Assembly: GCA_900169235.1 (NCBI GenBank)
Contig: FWCC01000208.1
Coordinates: 1 to 39,266, forward strand
Origin: Zarea fungicola
Taxonomy: Eukaryota; Ascomycota; Sordariomycetes; Hypocreales; Cordycipitaceae
Length of the DNA stretch: 39,266 nt
Direction: 5' to 3'
How positions within the stretch are numbered: the first letter of the stretch is position 1; every line of letters begins with the position of its first letter. The notes beneath the pieces were generated by a model. The model was not told where the DNA came from. It saw nothing but the letters and a program-made list of their open reading frames with translations, and did not search any database. This document shows, in pieces, positions 21,839-31,697 of this stretch. Both the position numbers and the translations under genes were made by a program.

Positions 21839-22737
21839 ACGCGATTCACTGCACCACGGCTAAGAACATGCCATTTTAGACTGGCGATGAGTGTCGAGTG
21901 GGTGTTTGGTGTGGGATTATTCGATGCGGTGTTTTATCTTGGTCGCATTGCTTTGCGGTTTGCTGATCATACCTGGTTGCATTCGCAACATGAAACATGA
22001 AAATGGAGTCTTTGACCATGAGATGGGATCATGTTGGTGTACTAACTGAAAGCCTGTTATTTCCAGAATATATAATAAATTTTAAATAGAGTTAATAAAT
22101 GCAACTAATTGTCACAAAGCTTGGACCTGTGTCGCCTACTTCTCGATGTGGCGTCGGCATCTACTCTAGTTGCAAGCAACCAAGCATGTGGACAGGTCAC
22201 GACGACGCTAACAGTGCGGGCTTATGAGTTTGGACAACAGCCGCACATTTGCAGAGTAACCCCCGACGGGGCCGCGTACTATTTTTAAGCATGAAATACA
22301 GCAAACAAGTCACGGGTACGACTACTTGAAAACCACCACGCGTTGTCAACCTAGCTTGTCGTTAACCCCCTTATTTCCTGGTTGTAAATTCCTCGCAGAG
22401 GTCCAGGGTAGCTGTCGATCTAGTTAGTCGCCGTGACTTGATTCTCTGGGGCGGCCAAGACCATGAGACTGGGTGGCCAGGTGACTCTCGGGAAAGAGGC
22501 GAGGATGCACACAAACGGCATCAGGGGTTTATGGAAATGTAGAAATGCGGCATCTATGATTTTCCAAGTTCCGTCTTGGCTGTTTTGTAAATCTTTCCAT
22601 TGTTTTCATCCAAGAGATTGGCCATTGTCTTTTACCAACATCGTCAACCACTTACACCACATATGGACGCCACCATTTACGCTATAGAGCTTTTTGTATA
22701 GATTCCCTCGAATCGTCCGCCAGACGACAACCCGACT
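21839..22737. other. Intergenic region
   Basis: No gene supported. Bases 21841-21865 repeat the last part of the preceding gene (gcgattcactgcac..cacgg.taagaa), a short imperfect tandem duplication of the end of the coding region. The right half is the promoter of the hydrolase-CorA gene. Confidence 0.5.
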
Positions 22738-24260
22738 ATGGCGCAAAGTCCTGGGTTTCCGAATCCTTCCTCTTTACAGGGGAATCCCGCCAGTCCCCCC
22801 AATGTCATGACTCCTCAGCGTCTGGCGCGCTCACCCAGTATACTGCCCGAGCAAGAAAAATTAGCACCGCGGGAGTCTGTTTCTGACGACGAAGATGACG
22901 GCGATGAGAAGTCTGAAATGATTGCCGTTGAGAAGCTGCAAGATTTTCTCGGCGCCCCAAGCAGTACCGGGGAGGAGGGGCGATTCTTCCTCGATCCTTC
23001 AGGCGAGCTCACCTACGACATCACCACCGTTGATGTAATCACTGTGCCCTGCCCTGGGGGTGACCGAATGCGCACATGGAACCGAGAGGGTTTGCTAGGT
23101 CGTTATTTTGGCGCCCCTTCCATGCGCGACGCCGAAGTAAACAATAATACCAACGGCAGCGGCGGCAGCAACAACGACAACAACCGGCCGTCCGCCTCGT
23201 CGTGGGTGCGCCAGGGCCTGCGCCGCGAGGCCGACAAGGCGCGCATCCTCCTCTACGCGCACCCGGCCGGCCTCGTCGAGGGCACGACGCTGAACCGCCT
23301 CGCCGAGGCCTTTCTCCAGGCCCTGCTGCACCTCCGCACGCGCGAGAACCAGATGCGCCGCCCGCTGCTCATCCTCGGCCACAGCGTCGGCGGGCTCGTC
23401 GCCAAAATGGCGCTGGTCCGCGCGAGCCGCGACCCCAAATACCAGGACATTGTGCACGCGTGCTACGGCGTGGCCTTCTTCGGCACGCCGCACCAGGGGT
23501 CGAGCTACTTTGCCATGCGCTCCCTCGCGGGCAGCATACAGCATGTGCTGCAGCTCGCGGCGCCGCTGCCGGAGACGCTCACGGCGGACCTGCGCGTGGG
23601 AAATAGTTTGTTGGCGCACATTGATGAGGATTTCAAGGAGATTGCGAGTGATATGAAGATTTGGACGTTTTACGAGACGATTGACTCGAGGCTTTCTGGG
23701 CGTAGTTTCGGAGCCGGTGGTGGTGGTGGTGGTGGTGGTCTCACACAGACGGCAACGGGGGAAGAAGAAGGCGAGACGATTTACTTTACGGCACCGCTTA
23801 CGTCTGTGAAATCGGCGATTCTGGGGATGCGTCAGGAGAGAATCTTTCCGCTGCAGAGCGACCACGCCAACGTGGCGTCGTTTGGGCGGCATAATGTGCC
23901 CACGATGCGTCTGTTTCTCCGGCAGGTCGCCGCGCAGGTGGAGCGGGCGGACGCCAATGTTGCGAGTGCCGAGGATGAAGAAGGGTCCGCGCGGTGGGAG
24001 ATGCCGAATCTGGAGCAAAAAGTCAATGTTGAGATTCACGGCTTCTTTGACGATGCTGTCGGCGTCGGGGGCGTCGGCCCTGCGGCGGTGCGGGCGTGGT
24101 CAACGAGACTTCCACTGCGCGAGTTTCTGAACAAGGGCCCGGAAGAGTGTTTGAATGAGAGACTGAATGAAGCGGATGGGTCGTCACCCGCGCAGGGCCA
24201 GTTTCTGACATCGCGAGGGCGGACATCTGTTGCGCAGATGGACTGCAGCAGCGCGGAGCA

Positions 24261-24291
<31 letters not shown>

Positions 24292-27131
24292 ACACGGCCA
24301 GCAGCGGCGGCGCCCCCGATCATGACCGTCAAGGACGCACTCGGCATTGACAGCCAGCTCGTGGAGCCGCCGACGCCAATGATTACACTGTCGCCTGTAC
24401 TGCGGGCTTTAAATAGTCTTCCGGCCGCGGGACCGGCAACGTCGCCCCAGTCGGCGCCCGTTGGTCCGCTTACACCGCCGTCGTTTTGTCTGCCGTCGCC
24501 CCCGAACCGCTACGCGGCGTCGTCGATACAGCACATCTCACCACCGCTGCGGGCACAGTTTGAGCAGGATCTCGTCATTGATAGATTGTCACCCCCGATG
24601 CGTGGGCGCCGTGCGTCGGTGGCGGGCAGGTCGCTGAGTCGGTCGGCGAGTCTTGGAAGCGATGGCGTGTCGAGGTTCAAGTACCGCGACTTCCCGCCAT
24701 TCTCGCTACGGAGTAGGAGCACCTTTGACGATGGCATCCCTTTGGGCGGTGAGGATGGAGATGGCATGGAAATCTCGCCGGCGCTGCCCGAAGCTGTGTT
24801 TGGCATGAGGAAAGCTGGACAGCACAGTCACGCAAATGTGGACACGGCGGCCACGGGCGTGCTGACGAAGCCCGAGGTGCAGTCAAAGAAGTTTACTTGG
24901 ATCCATCTGCCCTATAATAATCCTGCTTGGGTAAAGGTATGTCTCCGGCATGAAATAAACGTGACTGCGCTTGTTTGCTAAGAGAAACCGTTTTAGAGCA
25001 TATTGCAAACTATTCAAGTTTGCTCTGGCATGGACCTGTCGCATTTATACGGACCTGACTTTTGGGCGACGAAGCATACAAGAGGACGACATTCGCAGCA
25101 TTACGCATATTATGCGAAACCTGGGTGCTACTTTACTGCACCACGAGCATGTAGGCTACAAGTTTGATGAGGTACTAGAGTCTGACACTAACAACCTTGC
25201 TTCTAGTATCGCCATTGAGCGCCTCTCCCGGAGGGCACTCCTCGTCACCATTTACTGGCAATGGAGGCATGTATACAACCCTCTTCTTCCCGTATTTGCA
25301 CTTTGACACGTATAAACGCCTTATACGCCGACGCAACATCATACTACAACGCATCAACCAAGATCGCTCGCGCCCCGTGCCGAACAATGTCGCCAAGACG
25401 GACTCGCTAGAGATGCAGGTCATATGGGAGTACCTGGGAAATGATCCACCCATTAACTGCCGCCGCACGCTTGATCAATTTGGTTACCCGTCCCTCCGCG
25501 ACACCAGATCACGCGACGATGACCAAATGCTGTACAAGCTGACAAAAGAACGTTTTGGACCAAATGTACATCAACAACAGCTGCAGAGTCAAGGCTCAAG
25601 CACACGAGATGGCTCAAACAGAAGTGGAAATGCAGGTGGCACTGTTGGATGGAAGGAGAGGCTCATGCGACTGAGAGGAGACGACGAAGACGATCAAGTC
25701 AGCGAGCAAGAGGTTTTAAACGGCAATGTGCTGATGGTTGATCAGCTATGGTTGTGGATCATCGATACACGTACGTTGACTCCAGTGTCATAATTGTGTT
25801 TAGGCAGTGAACTAATTTTCGCAGATACTGTCCTCACGTTCTTCCCGAAGCGAGAAGGAGATCCTATCGAAGGACCATTGTTCCAGCAGGCCGACCTGCG
25901 AGACAGCATTTTTAACGAGGTCAATGTTGACTTGACGCGCCAGTGTGAGAATGCACTTGACCTCGCAGCGCTCTCTGTTTTGCATGCCGCCACTGTCATG
26001 CTGGACCGATCATCTCATCCCGATCTTGAAGTATTCCGTATTTTTGAAGAAGCAATCAGCGTTCTTGTATGTAAAGAAAAAAGAGCCAACTTCCCCCCCG
26101 TTTCTACCAGCTACACTTCACTAATACCATACGCACAGACCGAAAAACTCACCAGCTCCCTCAAAGACTTTCGCACCGAAGGTGTCCGCGATAAGTCATT
26201 CGACTACGAGCCCGTCGAGAACCGGATGCGCTTCATCCGCGCCCGCCACCGCGAGGAGGGCCGACGCGCCGAGCGCGAGAATCGCGACAACACCTCGGCC
26301 CTGCTCGAGCTCCGCGACATTGAAGACGAGCTCGCCACGCTGCTGCACCTCTTTGCGCGGCAGAGCAAGGTCATTGCCTCCATGCACGCCGTCTACGCGC
26401 GCGCCGAGCTGCGCGAGCACACCGCCAACGGCCGGCTCTTCCTCAGCGAGGCCCTGAAGAAGGTGGCGGAGTACAGCCAGCAGGCAGAGGAGATGATTCG
26501 CCGCGTGCGCGACACCCGCGACGACTACGACAAGCTGCTGCAGATGGTGCAGCGCCAGGCGCAGGTCGACGAGGTGCGCCTGAGCCGGCTGCACGCCGAC
26601 GTGGCGAGCGCGCAGAGCCGGAGCGTCATGATCTTCACCGTCTTCACCGTCATCTTCCTGCCGCTGACCTTTTTCACGGGCCTGTTTGGCATGAACACGC
26701 GGGAATGGGGCGGCGGGGATTACTTGCCGCTGCGCACGATTGGCTTGATTTCGCTGCCGTCGAGCGTGCTTCTCATCGTCACCTCGCTGATTGTGGCGTG
26801 GAGCACGAATGTGCGAAGGGTGTTTCACTACGCGATCCGGCTGTATCGACGTCTGCAAGAGTACCTTTACGTCTTTCTGCTTCATCCCCTGTGGCGTGTC
26901 CTTCGTGAGCTCGTTGGGTACGTTTCATGGCGCAAGGATCCGGCAAAGGAGGGTGATCTGGATGGGAGTCGATCAAGCGGCGGCACTGCTGGGCTGCGGC
27001 CAGAGGCGAGTGACTTTTGGGAGAGACATCGCTTGGAGAGAGATTGGGAGTATCGCATTCCAGAGGTGAATAGAAGGGATATGCGCAAGGTGTGGTCTGT
27101 GAGGGCGAAGAAGGAAAATAAGTCCAAATAG
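22738..27131 (+). CDS. Alpha/beta hydrolase fused to a CorA-like membrane domain
   Basis: Five exons (22738-24936, 24997-25150, 25207-25770, 25825-26066, 26139-27131) give 1383 residues. Residues about 90-400 are a serine-esterase type alpha/beta hydrolase: nucleophile Ser216 in GHSVGG, FFGTPHQGS after it, and a likely catalytic His376 in QSDHANVASFG. Residues 400-730 are disordered, with Gly and Pro runs. The second half has a conserved block (FPYLHFDTYKRLIRRRN; LDQFGYPSL), a long helical region and two membrane segments at about 1216-1236 and 1257-1274, with the CorA signature GMN at 1237-1239. A basic cytosolic tail follows. Intron 4 (72 bp) has no in-frame stop, so it could be retained. 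From memory, related proteins occur in many Sordariomycetes. Transport and esterase activity are both unproven. Confidence 0.9.
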
Positions 27132-27317
27132 ACGCAATCAAGTAGGTTTTACATGACGCATTTAGAGTACTTTTATTTTGTTGATAAATCTTTTGGGTCC
27201 TTAACAAAACCTGCAACAGCTGCTTACTTGTCTAGTTCCATGTACATGATCAATTCAGAAAGAGGAGTGCGATGAACTACACCCTCGTCGGATTTACGGC
27301 CAGTATTTCATCAATTC

Positions 27318-28280
27318 TTAACCACGGTAGTAGCTCCAGCTGCTTCTCATGCGCGCAATTTGGCCTGGCGTGAACTCATTGCGGCAGTTACTGCAATTTC
27401 GTAATCAGCACATTTGAATAACTCCTAAATAGTTAATCGGGGAGTTACTTACTCATCAGAGTAATCCATGTGGTTATAAATGGGATCCAACCCAGGCGAG
27501 GCACAGGTATCGCGACCAACAGGGCAGCCGCTGGATGGATACGACTCGGCGGGTGTGTCGTCGACATAGTCGCCGCCGTTGCAGCCACCCTCAAACGTAT
27601 GAATGAGATTATGCCAGTGGCCGACTTCGTGAACGGTAATCTTGCCCGTGCTGAACCGGTTGCTATCGCCACCGGGGGCCGTCCACGCGCTCATAACACA
27701 CCCGTCATTGGTCAGATCGCCGTAACTGGGGAAAGTGCAGTGTCCAGTGTTGGTATGGTTGGGGCCAATGTCAGTGATATAGTACAGATTGAGCGTGCTA
27801 AAGGTTCCACGGCGCAGGGCGCTCTTCATGCCGTACTCGTCGCCATTGTGCGCCCAGTTGCTGTTGACAGTCCAGTCAACGTCTCTGAGTGTGTATTGAA
27901 AGCCTGTCCCCTGAAAGTACTGGTTGAGGATCGCAATCTGCTTGTTGACTGTGGCTCTCTAAAGAAACGATAATTCAGTAAAGATGATGCAAAGTATTTT
28001 ATGCCGTCATGGGAGAGCATACTGAAAGGTACCAACTATAGGGAGAGGTCGAATCAGAGACGACATGGACATATACATCAATGTAGATGTCACTGCGGGA
28101 CATTGGCTGAGAAAATACGTTAGCCTTGGCTTCGGAAATAGCCATCTCCTTGTGCGCAGCAATTTGCTTCGCAGTGGGAGGAGAGGTGAGGCAGCCTAGG
28201 GAGCCGCCAGGCCTGGGAGGAACAGTTGCCCCAATGACGGCCGTGGCAAAGAAGCCGGTTAAAAAGGCTTTCGTGAGCAT
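27318..28280 (-). CDS. Secreted M43-family (pappalysin-like) metalloprotease
   Basis: Three exons on the minus strand, 28280-28023, 27958-27453 and 27390-27318, with introns of 64 and 62 bp; 278 residues. Residues 1-18 are a signal peptide (MLTKAFLTGFFATAVIGA). The zinc site is HEVGHWHNLIH, with His196, Glu197, His200 and His206, the HExxHxxNLxH form of M43. Met250 in NHMDY is the Met-turn. Flanking Cys-rich segments (GDYVDDTPAE, GCPVGRDTC, and the C-terminal EFTPGQIARM reached only after the last splice) match fungal MEP1-like enzymes. All catalytic residues are present, so it should be active. It acts outside the cell; in other fungi such proteases degrade host or substrate proteins. For intron 1, GTATGC at 28022 was chosen because it is in phase and rebuilds YLS-RATVNKQ. 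Confidence 0.92.
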
Positions 28281-29558
28281 GATGTATTTAGATGAGTATT
28301 TGCTGTCTCTTAGAGAAAAGAACGACTGTTGATACTCGAAATAGTTGCTTATCAAAATAGGACTGAGATTGCTTCTATTTATACATCAAGTCTCTCCAAT
28401 GCCATGTAATCATAGTCCTTTATCGGCCTCGCACTTTGTCGCAGGTTGCTACCCAGATGATCGGCCCTGTCAGCCTGAGACTGCCAAGAAAGACATGACT
28501 GCTGCGTCAACAATTAGCTAAGTCACTTTCAGAAGCTTCGGCCATTCTGTTACGTTTTGTCTGATGCCCGAACACCGGCGCGGCGACCTGACAGGAGCCA
28601 ACCTTCCTAGTTGGGAAGGCGTTTAAGCTTAGACAAGCACTAAAACCACGCCGCGCCGTCTTTGCGTCCAGACAAGCCAGCCGCATGACTGGCATAGACG
28701 AAAGTAGGAAGAACTCGCTTCAAGAAGTAATCATGTGTGCTTCTTTTAGTCGAAGTCCACTGTGTTTGTTGCAAATTATGGTGCGCCTTCAGCGCTCGGA
28801 GCTGAATCGGCGGTCTCGACCATTGATATCCACGACCTAGCTCAACTGTCTACAATAGTTGTTTTATTTCTATCACGTAATTTGTTCTTGCTGTAAACGT
28901 GTAATGAAGTAGCTGTGCCGGGAACCTAGATGCTAGGCGTTCCAGATATGATCTTAGTTCTCCAACTATGAACGGAGGCTGGGGTTGGCAAGTGTGGAGG
29001 GACTTCTTTTAACATTTTTTTTTTTTTTTTTACATATTAGCGAATCGTAATTCTTACCATCTTAGTTGTCTAGCGGTTAGAAACAGAGCGGCGATAGAGG
29101 CTCCAGGAAACGTTACTGGCGAGTGGCCGCCAAATGTTATGAGGCTACAACATGAACATCATGATTCTAACTAAGCCTCAAACTCAGTACAGTAGCTAAA
29201 TGGTGAGCTGTAATACTACTAATGAAATATTTGCACCCCTCAGCGCAAGATAAGACCTTGGAAAGGAAAGCTACTGGGCCGCGCCTTCATAACTGGCATC
29301 CAAATTTTCCGTCCCAATCCGAGGCTAGATGACATCCAGTTATGGAGCCAAGGAGTGTGCGTATTTAAACGCATATGGTACTGTAAATTTTTATGCTGTT
29401 TAACTCTTCCAAGATATCCAGCGGGCCCCAAGTTTGTCATATTCCGAAACCTACAGCATAACTAAAGCCAGAGCGTTCTGCCCTGGCTACGTTTTACAGC
29501 AGTCGTCCGGCTCGACAAACAATTTAGTCGTGTTTATATACCCTTGGAATGAGCTATT
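28281..29558. other. Intergenic region with a poly-T run and a tRNA-like A box
   Basis: No gene supported. There is a T homopolymer of about 17 bases at about 29014-29031. At about 29063-29086 the phrase tagttgtctagcggttag matches the D-arm/A-box of eukaryotic Glu/His-type tRNAs, but no anticodon arm or B box follows. Confidence 0.5.
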
Positions 29559-30518
29559 TCAAAGTGTGATCCACGATTCCCTAACTCCTAATCTCAACCA
29601 TGCCTCCCGAGCTGCCGCTCTGACATTTTCCACAACGAATATCGTGCCCGTGACGCCATTTTCACTCATCCATGCTTGCCCTGCTGATCTCAACTTGAAA
29701 AAATTAACGTTGCAGCACCACGTCTCCTGGATTGAAAGCCCAGGCACGCGATCAGCGATGCATATTAATAGGTCTGTTTCTTTTGGCAGTCCGTTTTCGA
29801 ATTCGAGCGTAATTGCGGAACTTGTTAACGGATCTACTGAGCGCGCGGACCCGGAGGCACGCAATGCCCCGAAGATGCCGACGACATCCAGTGCACACCA
29901 TCCCCAATATGTTCGTCCCTGGATATGCATTTCGTGATTTGTGGGAATGACTGATAGTCCACAGACTCCAGCGATGTAGCCATCCTCGTCCAGGTGTACA
30001 ACTCCATCACGCTGCAGCGCCAACACACTCTCCTGGACGTCTGCCGTCTCCCATCCTTTCGCGCTGCTGAGAGCCTCAATGCTTAGCGGCTCCCCTGTCT
30101 GGAGTAAGACTTGGAATGCTGCAGCTAGCGTCCCCGGGGCAGTGGACTGCTCAAACTTGATTGTGGATAGGACGCGAATGGCGGCCGATAACTGCTCCTC
30201 ATTGGGAAGATCTAGTCGACACGAGGCCTGACCTTCCTCTGATAGCGTCTCACCGGTGACATCGAACCCGTTGACAAGTACAGTGGGAGAGTTGCAAGGT
30301 CCAACTCGCTCCTCCAAGGCGAATGGCATTCGAAGTTTCGAAACACACTGGTAAATTGTGCCGCGAGCCTTGATCGCTGTTGGACAGCCTGCGACATACA
30401 ATAGCTGAATCTTTATTTCATCGTCTGTTCTTGACATTGCGTTGGCTTGGGATGAGGGGGCGGTGGTACTGAAGGATGATGTGACTAGTTGGCTGCAGGT
30501 GAAATAAATGCGCGACAT
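29559..30518 (-). CDS. Alkylmercury lyase (MerB) with N-terminal thioredoxin-like domain
   Basis: A single-exon protein of 319 residues from the ATG at 30518, or 292 from the ATG at 30437. The frame is open to 30536 only via GTG. The first 27 residues are Ser/Thr-rich without acids and might be a mitochondrial presequence. Next is a thioredoxin-fold domain (IQLLYVAGCP, SPTVLVNGFDVTG, CRLDLP), then MerB proper with a winged-helix part and a catalytic core. Numbered from 30518, Cys208 and Asp211 lie in GWCALD and Cys268/269 in ETWCCNVNFF; they match the Cys96, Asp99 and Cys159 of bacterial MerB that cut the C-Hg bond. MerB releases Hg(II) from organomercurials for mercuric reductase, but no reductase gene is in this window. 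A bacterial origin is likely (Metarhizium has a demethylase acquired this way). Confidence 0.9.
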   Translation of the reverse strand: MSRIYFTCSQLVTSSFSTTAPSSQANAMSRTDDEIKIQLLYVAGCPTAIKARGTIYQCVSKLRMPFALEERVGPCNSPTVLVNGFDVTGETLSEEGQASCRLDLPNEEQLSAAIRVLSTIKFEQSTAPGTLAAAFQVLLQTGEPLSIEALSSAKGWETADVQESVLALQRDGVVHLDEDGYIAGVCGLSVIPTNHEMHIQGRTYWGWCALDVVGIFGALRASGSARSVDPLTSSAITLEFENGLPKETDLLICIADRVPGLSIQETWCCNVNFFKLRSAGQAWMSENGVTGTIFVVENVRAAAREAWLRLGVRESWITL

Positions 30519-30872
30519 GCGCCAAGGCCCCCACACTTGATGCAGCCTGTCAATAGAGTGGCCTTATTCTAACTAGGTGTGGCAGTTCACAACTAGATGC
30601 AGTGTAAATATAAGCGAGAGTTGATTAACAACTTCTCTATGCAACCACATTGACTGTCGACCAAAGCTTATGAAATGAATGTAGTCTTGATAATACAGAT
30701 GCCAAACTTGGTATCGAAGTATGCCATGGAGCGTCTGGTTTCAAGTTGATTTACAAGCGATGTTGAGTGGTAGATACTCACAACTGATCACTGACATGAT
30801 TATGAAGCTGTAGTACAAAAAACTCATATAAGCTACTAGAAAGACTGTTTTAGACTTTTTTTGTAACATTCT
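30519..30872. other. Intergenic region, merB promoter and homeobox 3' end
   Basis: About 350 bp with no coding frame of interest. Both flanking genes are on the minus strand, so this holds the 3' end of the homeodomain gene and the promoter of the MerB gene. No metal-responsive site was recognised. Confidence 0.5.
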
Positions 30873-31697
30873 TTATGGTATCCATTGACACATATGGCCC
30901 ATATGCTCAGACTCTGAAGTAAACCATCCCTGATCTGCCGGGAGTGGTGATAGCATGGATGACGAACTCACATGGGAAGGGCAAGATGTACCTGGCGAAA
31001 GTGGTGGCGTGCGAAGACATGGTAAAAGTCCGAGGTTCATGGCATCATCTGTGTTAGGAGTGAAGCCAGCCCCGTCTTGAAAAAACTGCTGTTCAATTTT
31101 ATGCTGCTGGATGGATTGTCTTCTCTTTTCGTGGGAGCGCTTGTTTTGAAACCAATTCTATAATAATATCAGTACAAGATGCTATATGGCCTGGGCAATC
31201 TGGCAGCGGACATTGATTCTAGCGTAATGTACATTGACTTGCTCCGCGAGAGCTCTCTTAGTTGTTGCACTCGGCTTGCTGTTTCTCTTAAACTCAGTTT
31301 CGAGTAATTGAATCTCATCTTTTGAAAGAGACCGTTTTGTCTTGCTGTTGCGAGATTCGCATCGACTGAGTAAGTGGTTCTGATGATTTGAACAACAGGC
31401 TGCAGCGTCCGTGGTCCAAGTCAGCCGATTGGATAACCGTGTATCTGGTATGGCTTGGTGATAATTAAAAGAAAAGTTGGTGGATAAAGGCCACTGCGTG
31501 CTTGCGAGTGTGTTTGTGCTTTCATGTTCATCATTCGGGAGTTGAGGGTTGTTAATTGTGATTAATTCATTGTCGAATGACTGTTGGCTGTGTTGCTGTG
31601 CTGAAAACTCAGGTTGAGAAGAGCACTGCTCCTCCAGGGATGGCGTAAACTGTAAAAGTTCAACATCAAACAGTAGAGTACTAAATGGGGAAGGCAT
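30873..31697 (-). CDS. Homeodomain transcription factor
   Basis: Two exons on the minus strand, 31697-31212 and 31157-30873, give 256 residues. The homeodomain covers about residues 117-177: SKTKR arm, LSKDEIQLLETEFKRN (helix 1), SATTKRALAEQ (helix 2), then ARIN joined across the intron to NWFQNKRSHEKRR (recognition helix), with the invariant Trp, Phe, Asn and Arg present. The 54-bp intron ends in TATTATAG but begins GTCCGC, a weak 5' site; it is kept because only this junction completes helix 3. The frame is open upstream to 31751 via TTG, so the ATG at 31697 is used. Flanks are Ser/Gln/Asn-rich. Predicted nuclear regulator; fungal homeodomain proteins of this type control conidiation or fruiting, but this one's targets are unknown. 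Confidence 0.9.

Noticed and set aside
23095..24039. 314-codon minus-strand frame
   Set aside because: Antisense to the hydrolase exon, with poly-Thr from the complement of Gly codons; a shadow frame.
26196..26885. 229-codon minus-strand frame
   Set aside because: Antisense shadow of the CorA-like exon; begins and ends without context and has no domain.
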